From Cytidiella melzeri (taxonomy: Eukaryota; Basidiomycota; Agaricomycetes; Polyporales; Irpicaceae): a DNA stretch of 64,000 bases. Where the stretch lies: NCBI GenBank assembly GCA_022592445.1, contig JABYQR010000058.1, positions 62,001 through 126,000 on the forward strand, written 5' to 3'. Under the pieces are notes generated by a model that had not been told where the DNA came from, did no database searches, and was given only the letters and a program-made list of their open reading frames with translations. Shown here piece after piece: positions 35,123 through 44,901 of this stretch. Numbering within the stretch: the first letter of the stretch is position 1; every line of letters starts with the position of its first letter. The position numbers and the translations under genes were made by a program.

Positions 35123-37962
35123 CTAAGCGAGAGCCGCAAGGACTGGCTGCCAGCTGAAAGCGGAGATATGTCGCAACTCCAGTAGTACAAGGCGACTGAA
35201 GGGATGCCTCTCCAGCCACCATGAATCATCATTGATGTCTCGGGATGTCACATCTCGAAAATCCTGAAATCATGGTGTTACTCAGATTCATGGAAAAAGG
35301 GCGACGTACTAGGAATCAACCTCACCTTCAATTACGCTTCAACCTTCAATGCAACCATGTGAGCCAACTGTTTCATATTGCAAGGGTTGGCGTCGTAGCT
35401 GTGGTCGTATACATGCAAGATATCATGCCAATGCTCGTAGCCGGGCCACTAAGAGTGCGTTAGTTCTGCCGTACGCTGGATATCACTCATAAGTAAGTAT
35501 ACATACCAAAATGCGAATATATATCTTCTTTGTAGTCTCCGCTAGGAGTGGGGCAAAGTGCGGATTATCTAGCCCACGAAAATCGGGATCTGCTGCGTCG
35601 ACAAGCCGTATGCCCAACATACCATCAACCCTGAAACTGACATTTGGAAGAGTTTCAAAGGGCGATGGCAGTCCATAAGTATCTTGAGGTATTATCCAGC
35701 CGTCAGGGATATAGTTCCTGTCGTAAAAATCCATAAAGGAGTGACCTCCGACCTGCAAAGTAATCAGATATCCATGGCAGGCAGAACACCATACATGGTA
35801 AACGCGTACGCGAAACCCTGAGCTTGAAGGCCGGAGGCTGCTTATAACTGCCCGCGGCTTACAAAGGAGTACAGGTTGCCACCATTCTGTGGAAACATGA
35901 TGTACATCAAGCAGCCTCAAATCCTCGTAAGGAACCTGTCCAAGGCTCCAGCGGCTTGGAGCATCCTCATCGCCCGAGATATCACAGTGCAAGGGACTCT
36001 GTGAATAATATGAATGTGATTTGAAAGCGTCGCAGAGACAGCAGAGTGTATCACCTACGGCCTTGTTGTAGAACATCTTAACGGCGTGGGCGACGCATGC
36101 AGCTAGTGTTTGCTTCGGGATTGAAGTGGATTCGGGCCACTGGCGATGACCATTCACTACGGCCGGTATGTATGCTGTATGTTCCGAATATCCGAGCCAC
36201 TGTCGACAAGATTTCGTGAGCAGCAGGGTCGACTAGAGACGAGGAGCTGGAAGCTACTATTACGCTTACAGTGGTCCGGATTCTGATGAAGCCATTAACA
36301 CTCAAAAAACTGGTTCTGTCTTGTAGAACGACAAGCTCTTTGCCTTCCAAAGCATCTTCCAGTCTTATCCCAAGGCCATGACTATCATTGAATGTAACAG
36401 TGGATCCGATATCAAACTTCACTGGCCCGCCCGAGTCCAGACAGAAGAAACTAAACGGATCGGTGGGTGTGAGAATCTTTGAAACCGTAGTGGCATCGAC
36501 GGGAGCGCCATCTGCACACGGTAGATCTGCCACGTTCATGGTGAATATACCTTGACGTTCTAGGAGCCATGGGACTATGCTGTCCTCGGTTGTGAACAGT
36601 GCTGAATATCAAACTTGTATCAACTGCTAACTAATAGTGATGTCGACGCACCGATCGGCTGTAAAGTTGCAGCGTTATAAAGCGCCCAGGAGCCAGAGTC
36701 GATGCTTGGACATGTGACATTGAACGCAACTTGCTCTGGTAGAGCAGGTTTGCGTAGGATGCCGACGTTTGTAGAAATCGCTGCACATAGCTTCCCGGCT
36801 ACCGAAGGAGGTGACGAAATTGAGAAGAGAAGGAAAACAACGGAGGAGAGCGTCAAAGTCCGAGGTGTGATTCGCGTCTTTGACCCATACGTTGCCAAGA
36901 AATTGAAGGCGTATAGCTTTGATGTGGCGATCACGACTCGGAGGACCGTTCGCTGCAACAGCCTCACGAGGGCATGTAAATGAAAGCGTGTCCCTGGAAT
37001 AGCAGCCTGCTCCCAGTATGAAGCGAATTGTATCTTCAATTCCATCTGTCTTCAATCAGCATGCGGGAGTTGTTGCCAGCGGTCATTGTAAATCAAGACT
37101 TACCCCAGCTCATAGCAATGCACCTAACTTGTCGGACAAGTAAATTCGTCAGCAACTGGGCTACTGCACTCGTCTCCGCGACAGACACAGCGCAGAATGG
37201 AAAGTCTGGGTACAGTAAGGATGTCTGTAGACATATCAACGCGGAGTCAGTGCATTCCGTGATGTCCACGCAGAACGGTCCGGCTCCAACAACGTTTCGA
37301 CCCGGCGTACGGCGATGGACAGGAACAACGCCCTGAGCTGTCCGCAGGTCCCAAGTGACTTTGTCGATACGGATGGTATGTGCGCGCTTGAAACGCTGAA
37401 CGAGCTTGATGAGAGCATTGAACGAGAATGCGTGGAAGTTGGACAAAACAACCGTAGTGAATGGAGTGTAATGGGCCGGCAATGATTTTGGTATGTTCCC
37501 ATACGGCGACGGAGAGGCTGATTTGCGCATGTAATTGGCAAAGGCGGACCCAGTGAGTGTGAGATCATACGCTTTCGTTTTGATACCAAGGAACAGCACA
37601 TTGTGCAGCCATGGACTCGTTTGTTCGTCGTGGTCAACGTGCACAGAGACATGGAATGTGCGGTTTGCCACCAGTGGACGGAGGCTTCCTATATGATTGC
37701 TGCCCTTCCACCTAATCATGCATTGTACAGAGCGTACCATGCTGAGTGAGGTGGTGCTGAGTAGCCGCCCTTTTAGCAGCATCGGGCGACATAGTGCTGC
37801 CCAATACCTACAAACGAGCGCACAAGCTTCTATTGAGCGTAGTGCATCATGTGTGTATCCACGCAATCTAGCGGTGTCTGATTCCATAGCATCCAGGATA
37901 TATTGAAATAGCTCGGGAGGGATATCCGCGCCAGTCTGGCGATGAGGTTGTCTGACAGACAC
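35123..37962 (-). CDS. F-box protein apparently fused to two WPGY domains
   Basis: Exon 1 (37962-37104) encodes an F-box protein start (ADIPPELFQYILDAMES, then EACALVCRYWAALCRPML). Following GT-AG junctions at 37103-37046, 36802-36736, 36651-36602, 36269-36200, 36058-35999, possibly a 45-nt intron inside 35998-35507, 35506-35449 and 35343-35264 keeps one open frame to the TAG at 35125-35123, about 780 residues. After the F-box region, a first WPGY-type domain runs from about 36539 (GIRLEDALEG, then WLGYSEHTAY, ending WWQPVLLC). A second runs from 35734 (GIRLVDAADPDFRGLDNP, WPGYEHWHDILHVYDHSYD, FSWQPVLAALA). It may instead be two or three genes, with ATGs at 36539 and 35734 as alternative starts. 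F-boxes bind Skp1 in SCF ligases. The role of the tail is unknown. Confidence 0.55.
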
Positions 37963-38884
37963 TCGTCAATGTCAATTACTATATGCTCACAACGCGAAGG
38001 TGCAACGTACGCATCACGATCACGGGGAAATGCTGTCGCCAGTTCTCCTGATCTCTCTTCTAGCAAACTGTGCTTCACTCGCAATCCACACCAACACTGC
38101 CAGTGAAATCAGGATGATAGAGAGATTGCCGATAGTGGAATCTCACCAACGACATATCTGCGGTTGGATCTGCAAAGCGAATTTCATGGTACATTGGTCG
38201 AAAGGCGAGCATGCACGCCCTTTCCACCAGCCTTCCAGAGCTATTGAGACGGCACAGCTCTCCAAATTCGCTCTCTGTGCAGTCGTAGGGAGCACGAGAA
38301 ATGTGCTGATCTTTGATGATTATCATTGCGAGGATTTGAGGGTTGGAGTCAGCGCTGCGGCAGTGCAAGAGGTTATAGGTGGCTATCTCGTACCACCGCG
38401 CATACCTTATAGCTAGCTGGCTTGCCTCATGTCCGCTCTTGGGGGAACCGCTTACTGTGCGACGAGGATTCCATATACAGACTGTCATGTGTATGAAATT
38501 TGACGTACGGCAGCGGAAATGAACTTGATAATCAGCTCTTAGGATCCTGGTGTGCACTGCCCATTGCGGGTTGTACGGAGATGTCACACGCACCTGAAGG
38601 TCAGTTGAACCACCGCCATGGAAAGGGTTGAATGTGACCCGCGTGAAGATGGAAGCAGTGAAGCGGCGCTACCTGAGTAAACCGGAGGCGTGGCAATGCA
38701 TAGGGAGTCAAAGTGGCTTGTACCTCCTCATGAACGTTGTCCTGGCTCCTGCCCGAAAGAAGAATTGAATCGTAGACATTCTGTGCGCGGCCTGAGATAA
38801 CGCGCTAATGACATATAAATCAGATAAAAAAAACCCCCCGAGAAGATCAATGCAGTCGAGCAAGGCACAGTACACTTCAGACAG
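37963..38884. other. Unassigned interval
   Basis: A minus-strand open frame of 172 codons (38593-38075) looks weakly coding but has no recognised motif and no clear start or splice partners. A run of AAAAAAAACCCCCC is at about 38826. The part near 38830-38884 is similar to sequence beyond the stop of the WPGY gene at 35040-35122. Confidence 0.35.
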
Positions 38885-39189
38885 TCTATTCGCGCAGGTG
38901 CGTGTAGCGATGTGGAAACTGAGGGAGAGCCACAAGAACTGGCTGCCAGCTGGCAGTGAAGACATGTCGCAGTTCGAGTAGCACAAGGCGGCTGAAGGGA
39001 TACTCTTACAGTGGCGATTCATTATCGGGCTCTTTCAACCTGACGTCTCGGTAATCCTCTGGTGATTATGAGTCCTGCTCACGTTCAGATATGCTACGAC
39101 CTTCTGTGCAACGGTTTGAGCTAGCTTCTGCAGATTGCCAGCGTTGGCATCGTCGGCGTGGTCCCATATGTCGGGCCAAGGCTCGTAGC
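38885..39189 (-). pseudogene. WPGY-gene remnant (exons 2-3)
   Basis: On the minus strand it reads YEPWPDIWDHADDANAGN and a KLAQTVAQKV helix, matching exon 2 of the WPGY domain at 35448-35344. A third exon with FSRLVLLELRHV and SWQPVLVALPQ follows. Exon 1 and the WPG residues are missing because the sequence switches at about 39189 to oxidase-derived DNA, and exon 3 has an in-frame TAA at 39008-39006. The flank beyond the stop also matches the flank of the 35.1-kb domain. It is a duplicated, broken copy. Confidence 0.65.
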
Positions 39190-39460
39190 GGTGAGCGAGT
39201 GGTAGTCGAGGGAGAAGCAAATGGAGGCAAAGTAGCCAGTGTCTACAAGACGTACGCGGTAGGATTCGAGTGTGGACTAAGGAATAGAAAGGTAAAGGTA
39301 AGAGCTACGGCAGGAAATGGGGGAGGGGGGCGTCACGTTACAGTAAACATCTTCCCTACCGTACTGACCGAAACCATTCATAACCTGTAGATTGTAGGTG
39401 AGCATAAAAGATTTAAAGTATGCTCATTGAACGTACACCGCCATCTGGAACAGGCTGGCC
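39190..39460 (-). pseudogene. Internal fragment of a multicopper oxidase gene
   Basis: On the minus strand this matches the interior of the intact oxidase at about 41410-41675, including the PVPDGG-coding stretch (39454-39437), an intron, the ATGGTTTCGGTCAGTACGGT block, a second intron and the TTCTCCCTCGACTACCAC exon. Indels and the loss of most of the gene mean it cannot encode an enzyme. It is joined directly to the WPGY remnant at about 39189/39190, forming a chimera. Confidence 0.7.
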
Positions 39461-40183
39461 ACCACGAATGGGCGAGTCTGCCATACGTCGGATGCCACAG
39501 AGACCCGTACAAAAATGTGAAGCTTCATCTTCTTTGGGGTCTCCGAGTTCGCCAGACAGGGAGTAGATTGTATTGACACACACCTTTATAGACTTCATGA
39601 CTCATTGTGTGCCGGTGCGGCGGAGGTATGTTTGACTTGCTTGGATTGCTGGTCGAGGTATGGATAATGTCGCGGTTGGACATGAGACAGGACCCCGAAA
39701 CCGACCTGGTCGAGGGATTTCGGGGTCCATCAGCCTTATTATTTAAATCTTGCCTCACTGGCACCTGCAGTGGTCAGCCTGTCTACGTCTCGATCATGGC
39801 CCTCAGAGCTTGGAATCAATCGTTTTAAGGCTGCAAGATGACCCAGGTGTTTTCCCGTAGCCCTGTGTCTTCAGCTACATATGATAGCATCGCGACCGAC
39901 AAGCAGCTGACTGTCAAACAGAGCATAGGTTAGAAAGTCTCAGACTAAGAGCCGACATAAAGTAAGGATGTACCCTTTATCTTATAGTGAAATGACAGTG
40001 CTCTTGTGCTCTTGTGCAACGTGCATGGTATACGGACGCCCAGTGGCTCATTGCACCTGATTGGAGAGCGTCCATCAAGAAAGCACGTTTGCTCCTTCTT
40101 GACATCATCTCAACAGGTACTACCCGCTACAATGCACTCTCGAGAGCCATTTTCGCCTTTCCTCAGCCCTCGTCCGCACCACC
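39461..40183. other. Intergenic, oxidase promoter region
   Basis: No supported exon. The last 120 bases are duplicated upstream of the oxidase fragment at 31690-31808. Confidence 0.4.
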
Positions 40184-42858
40184 ATGTCCAACGACAGACT
40201 CGTCCGCGGCGAAAAACAGGCCCAGCAGACCCCGCGCCCTCGACGCAGAAGGACGCTGCTCATCGGTGCCCTGCTTGCCTTCCTAGTCGTTCTCGCGCTC
40301 GCCCTTGGTCTCGGACTCGGTCTTGGTTTGAAGCGCCACCATGGATCGTCTGGCACTGCGTCTGCCAGCATAGCCTCGCCAACTATCTCGAATCTTCCTT
40401 CGTTGCAGTCCACACCCCAGGACAACTTCGTCTTGGGCACTATCGTCGGACAGCCGGCTCAGACTCGGACGTACAACTTTACGGTGTCGCAGGTGATGGG
40501 TGCGCAAGACGGTGTCTCCAAGCCCATGCTGGTGGTCAATGGTGAGTCTGGTGACACTGGTTTCTCCGAGTCCCGAAAAAAACTAACGCGGCATTTGTAG
40601 GCATGTCCCCTGGCCCTACTATCGAGGCGAACCAGGGAGATAGGATTATCGTGAACGTGACGAACACCCTGACCAACCGAACGTCAGTGAGCATGTGTTA
40701 CACTAGAGTTACTTTTGTATCTAACATTGCCCAGAGCAATCCATTGGCATGGTCTTGTGAGTGATCCACAAACCTTTTATTGACGTGCGAATTGATCATC
40801 TTTGACAATGTTAGTTCCAAAACCAGACAAACTTCTACGATGGCACTTTCGGCATCACCGAGTGCGGCATACCTCCAGGTCAGTCCTTGGTGTACAAGTG
40901 AGTGCTTCCCAGGTTGCTTCAGGTCCTATGCTGAATATAAACGTCAGCTTCACTCTAGGAGAATTTTCTGGGACAACGTGGTACCAGTAAGTCAAGCTAT
41001 GTGCATCAGATTGTGAGCTAACTCCCTTATCGTATAGCTCCCGTATGTGAGTCTTTGACGCTATCAGGGAACGAGGCTGACTTGCTCCGCTGCCAAACAC
41101 AGACTGTGAGTACTCCATTGCTACAGTCACTGTGCAGCCCACTGACGCGTGTGCAATCAGTTTCTACTCAGTACACCGACGGCATGACGGGTGCTTTCGT
41201 GGTTCATCCTTCGGATCCTGCACCAAAAAACTTCCCGACATGGGACGGTGAACTCATGGTTCAGATGGCCGATTTGTACCACGACTTCAGCCAGGATCTC
41301 TTGGATGACTATCTCTCAGTAAAGCTCTACATTGAGAAAATGTCGACTTTGGTTCACCATTTGTCTTTTAGCCGTTCGGCATCGCTGGTACTCCGGGAAA
41401 CGAACCTGTTCCAGATGGCGGCGTATGTTTTCAGAAATCATATTCCAAATACTCTAGGCTCACATTCAATCTAAGGTTCTGAATGGTCTCGGTCAGTACG
41501 GTAGCGGAGGAGACTACTTCAACGTAACGCACCCTCCCCCTTTCCCCCATAGCCCTTACCGATGCTTTTCTTAGTTCACAGTCGAATCCAACAAAACTTA
41601 CCGCATCCGTCTTGTCAACACCGGCTCCTTCGCCTCCATCCGCTTCTCCCTCGACTACCACCCGCTCACCGTCATCGAAGTCGACGGCACGCTCGTCCAG
41701 CCCTACACCGTCACAGGGCTCACGCTTGCCGTCGCCCAACGGTACTCTGTCCTCATTCACACGAATCAGACGGAGGGAGACGGAAGGTATTGGATGCGCA
41801 CGGGATTGCAGTCCGACATGTTCACGTATGACCAGCCGGGTCAGAATTTGGATATTAGGGGGATCGTCAAGTACTCGAGTGCGACGAACGATAGCCTACC
41901 TGCTGCGACGGACGATCCAGGTGTGCCAAGTGTGAAGGGGATTCAGGATATGAATATGAATTTGCTTGTGCCGGCAGGGGAGGATACCCCGCCGGAACGC
42001 ACAAAGTAAGTTTGGTTGTGTGTGTGTGGGTTGTGAAGCTGACATAGTTTTCTCGTGCAGACCCTACTATATCGAGTTTGACCTTCAAGACGACAATAAT
42101 AGTGAGTTTTTGGCTTTTATGAATGGCACGGTACGTGGAAGACTTTGGTATCCTCAAAAATGGCGGATAGTTGATAGTTCCGTGTGGGTGTGGATGTAGA
42201 GCTGGTTACCACTGCAAGGTACCTCGACGCTCGAGAATGTTCGAAACGCGTTTGCAAAGTCGACTACGTACGCTCCTGACGGGGGGAGCGTGCAGCCTGG
42301 AGATCAATTTATGATCACGGAGGACTCGTGGCAGGTTGTCGATCTGATCATCGTGAGTTTTACACGTCCCAGTTTACAGCAACTTTTGATCAGTGCTCGT
42401 CGTGAATAGGATAACTTGGACGACGGCGATCATCCCTTCCACTTGCACGGACACAGACCTTGGATGTAAGTCCCTCGAAAAATATAGGCTCCCCCAAGCT
42501 CTAAATTCATGGTCCGACTAGTATGGGCACCGACGTCGGACGGTATCAAGGCCAGTCACTCAATGCAACTAACCCCCTCAGACGAGACACCTTCCTCATC
42601 CCCGCATACTCGTGGATGGTCATCCGCTTTGTGATTGACAACCGTAAGCCTCTTTTCTTGTCTTGATATCCCATGAAAATCTGAACTTGAGATGCGTTTT
42701 GCGTTTCTTCTTTTCTCTTTGTAGCGGGATTGTGGGCGTTCCATTGTCACCTCGCGTGGCATATGGCTGCGGGGCTGCTCATGCAGATCAACGCGCTGCC
42801 TTCGACGGCAGCGCAACTCGAGTTCCCGCAGGCCGTGCTCAATTATTGTCAAAGTTGA
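40184..42858 (+). CDS. Laccase-like multicopper oxidase, N-terminally membrane-anchored
   Basis: A gene of many exons. The N-terminus is basic (RPRRRR) followed by a hydrophobic anchor (FLVVLALALGLGLGLGL), so the enzyme is probably a type II membrane protein with its catalytic part outside. All copper ligands are visible: HWHGL, HSH (made by tiny exons at 41038-41042 and 41104-41106), HPFHLHGH and HCHLAWHMAAG. Other laccase landmarks are FGITECGIPPGQSLVY, STQYTDGMTG and YRIRLVNTGSFASIRF. The residue ten after the type 1 cysteine is Leu, as in many fungal laccases. The protein ends ...AVLNYCQS. It couples substrate oxidation to reduction of oxygen to water. Phenol oxidase or ferroxidase-like use cannot be decided here. 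Pieces of this gene occur at 31.8 kb and 39.3 kb. Confidence 0.9.
41038..41042 (+). other. 5-nt microexon in the oxidase gene
   Basis: Exon CTCCC between introns 40987-41037 and 41043-41103. Joined to the preceding CA it gives CAC TCC C, the first His and Ser of the HSH copper motif. Confidence 0.65.
41104..41106 (+). other. 3-nt microexon in the oxidase gene
   Basis: Exon ACT between a CAG acceptor (41101-41103) and a GTGAGT donor (41107). It completes CAC (second His of HSH) and starts TTT, giving HSHFSTQY as in laccases. Without it the motif would be HSR. Confidence 0.6.
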
Positions 42859-43176
42859 GAGACGAAAAGCAAAGGGGTCTTGAGAAGAAGGAAAATCTCG
42901 GGTAGTGTTTCTGCGATTTAATGCTTGGCGGTGATAGCGATTGTAATAGAACGTGTACATACAGATAGTAGTTGTGTTGCTGCTTTGCAGATGCTCGAGT
43001 TCCCTCCGACGAGTCCAGAAAGTATGGGGGAAGCGTGACTAATTATCTACTGTGACGTAACGCGGCAGCGCTGTGACTGGACGCGTCGCATCACCCAGGC
43101 CAGCTCGACCTCCGGGCCAGTCATCGCCTGACTTTTTCGCTTAAACCTCCCCGCACCCCAGCCGCAATTAGATACG

Positions 43177-44339
43177 ATGGCTGGCACACCCACTGTACTG
43201 AACATCCAAATTGTCAACACACCACCGATACAGAGCAAGCAACAGGTGTTGGGGAAACGTGCTAGAACAGCGGACGGTGAGTCTTGAGTCTGCTGTCACG
43301 TAGTCTGGGAGCGTTTCTGCTGATAGGAAAGCTTGTGGAAAACAGTTTTGATTGATGTTTCTAAACCTATACCGTACCCACCCACACCGGAGGTTGTCGA
43401 GACGTTGCGGACGCGGATTCTTCAGGTATGTCCGAGGGTCTCTGCCCGTGATGGTGAAGACTGCATTCGTTAATCGCGCACTTGATTTTATAGTTGGAGG
43501 ACGAGCTACGTGGTAACAAGAAACAAAAGACGACGGGGAACGCTTTGCAGATGATTCTCCCTGGCGCCGCTGCACCCGTGGCGTCTGGATCAGGTTCGTC
43601 TGGGTCTGGCGCCAAGAACGAGGCGAAGACGAGGAAGACCCGGGGGAAGAGTCTTTTTGACCAGTACGTTCAACATTTTCTCCCTCTGCATGTTCGTTAT
43701 ATATGGTGGGAATGGGTGGATGCTGAATGACAGGCGGGAAGGTTGAAGAAGGCGGCGAAGAATGAAAAGTGGCAGGGCGGGCCACGCACTGTCAAAGTCG
43801 AAGATCATTTCACGCAGGCAGACTTTGAGCTTGTGTTTGGTAGCAGCGGGACGTTGATACAGCCCACTGAGAACAACAAGGTGCGCTGCTATGTTGAGGA
43901 CGCATTGCTCACACTCAGCACAACTTGAATGTGCCCTCTTTTATCGAAAAACTCGTAGCCGACGTCTAAAGTGTGGATCCGCCGGTATAGAGATGAGCAG
44001 GATTATGAGGCTCTCTTTGGTGATGCATACAAGGTTGATCAGTTGAAGGGTCATGAGTGGACGGTTGGGTACGTTTCTGCCAATGAGGTTTCGGGATGAA
44101 ATAACTCAGAGACTGTTCTATAGGAGCATATTTGCCGGGAAGAGTCAGAAAATGGGCCAATGTCAGCTTGTATGTGACACTTTCTTCTATCCGCTGCTGT
44201 CGTTTCTGACTGTGTACTGCTGTGTGTTTTCCAGGAAATCCAGAGCATCGAAGTACAGTGGAGCAGGAACACGGAAAAGGTCGTTCTCAAGGCCGAGATT
44301 GACCATCAGCAAACTCTTTATCACGGTTGTCTCTTTTAG
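43177..44339 (+). CDS. Conserved hypothetical protein, probably nuclear
   Basis: Multi-exon gene starting MAGTPTVLNIQIVNTPPIQS. After the first intron it has VLGKRARTAD and PIPYPPTPEVVETLRTRI, a coiled-coil-like start, then a basic low-complexity region (GNKKQKTTGN, KTRKTRGKSLFD). A compact acidic and aromatic domain follows: DHFTQADFELVFGSSGTL, VWIRRYRDEQDYEALFGD and GKSQKMGQCQLEIQSIEV. The end is TLYHGCLF. The basic KR-type clusters suggest nuclear entry. I do not recognise a named family, though the final domain looks well conserved. Upstream, the GACGCGTC palindrome also occurs at 43080-43087, as in the transferase promoters. Confidence 0.65.
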
Positions 44340-44717
44340 TCACCGCGCATTTTTCAGAGTTTGCCCGGGACGTCGGTTTTGACGTCGCAAGAATTCATTT
44401 CCCTGAAGTATTTGCTTGTTTGTTATACCTCGTCTAAGGACAATGCAACCCCCCACCAACGCACCACTTATTTCTGTAACTCTCACACCTGCCAGGTGCC
44501 TAGTCACCTTGAATAAACCTGTAACCATAAAGTTACCGCCTTCATGGTGATGTGACCACGCCTCCACTACAGTGTCCTCACGTCTTCTGCAGATCACCCG
44601 TATCATTGTCAGTGTCGTCCCGCATGAGTGTCACTGAAGCTTGTGGCTTCATTGCCTACATGCTGCACGCAGCGGTCGGGGTCCAGTTTTTGTAGACTGT
44701 ATAAGGTGTATGAACTA
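44340..44717. other. Intergenic before the transposon
   Basis: No supported exon. It ends at the TA dinucleotide that flanks the transposon. Confidence 0.4.
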
Positions 44718-44741
44718 CAGTCGCGGACAACCAAACTCAAC
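44718..44741 (+). repeat. Terminal inverted repeat, left
   Basis: Starts CAGTCGCGGACAACC and pairs with 47861-47884 in inverted orientation. TA lies directly outside (44716-44717). Confidence 0.8.
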
Positions 44742-44901
44742 AAATATTGTAGCGCTTGAAGTAGATTTTTTTTAGGGAAACTGATACCAGGAACAGACTC
44801 AGAAAGGCTGAAAGAGCCATAAAACACAACTCCGAAGTTTTTGCCACGACGTTTTTGGGGCGGCCAAATTTTTGGGTCTGATCAACGCCAGTTTTAGGCA
44901 C

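Noticed and set aside
38075..38593. A 172-codon minus-strand frame
   Set aside because: No motif, no consistent start or splice partner, and it lies in a rearranged region. It may be a relic exon but cannot be supported.
41431..41760. A 110-codon minus-strand frame with some likeness to an open frame at 39091-39390
   Set aside because: Both are antisense to multicopper oxidase sequence. The likeness reflects the duplicated oxidase fragment, not a separate gene.
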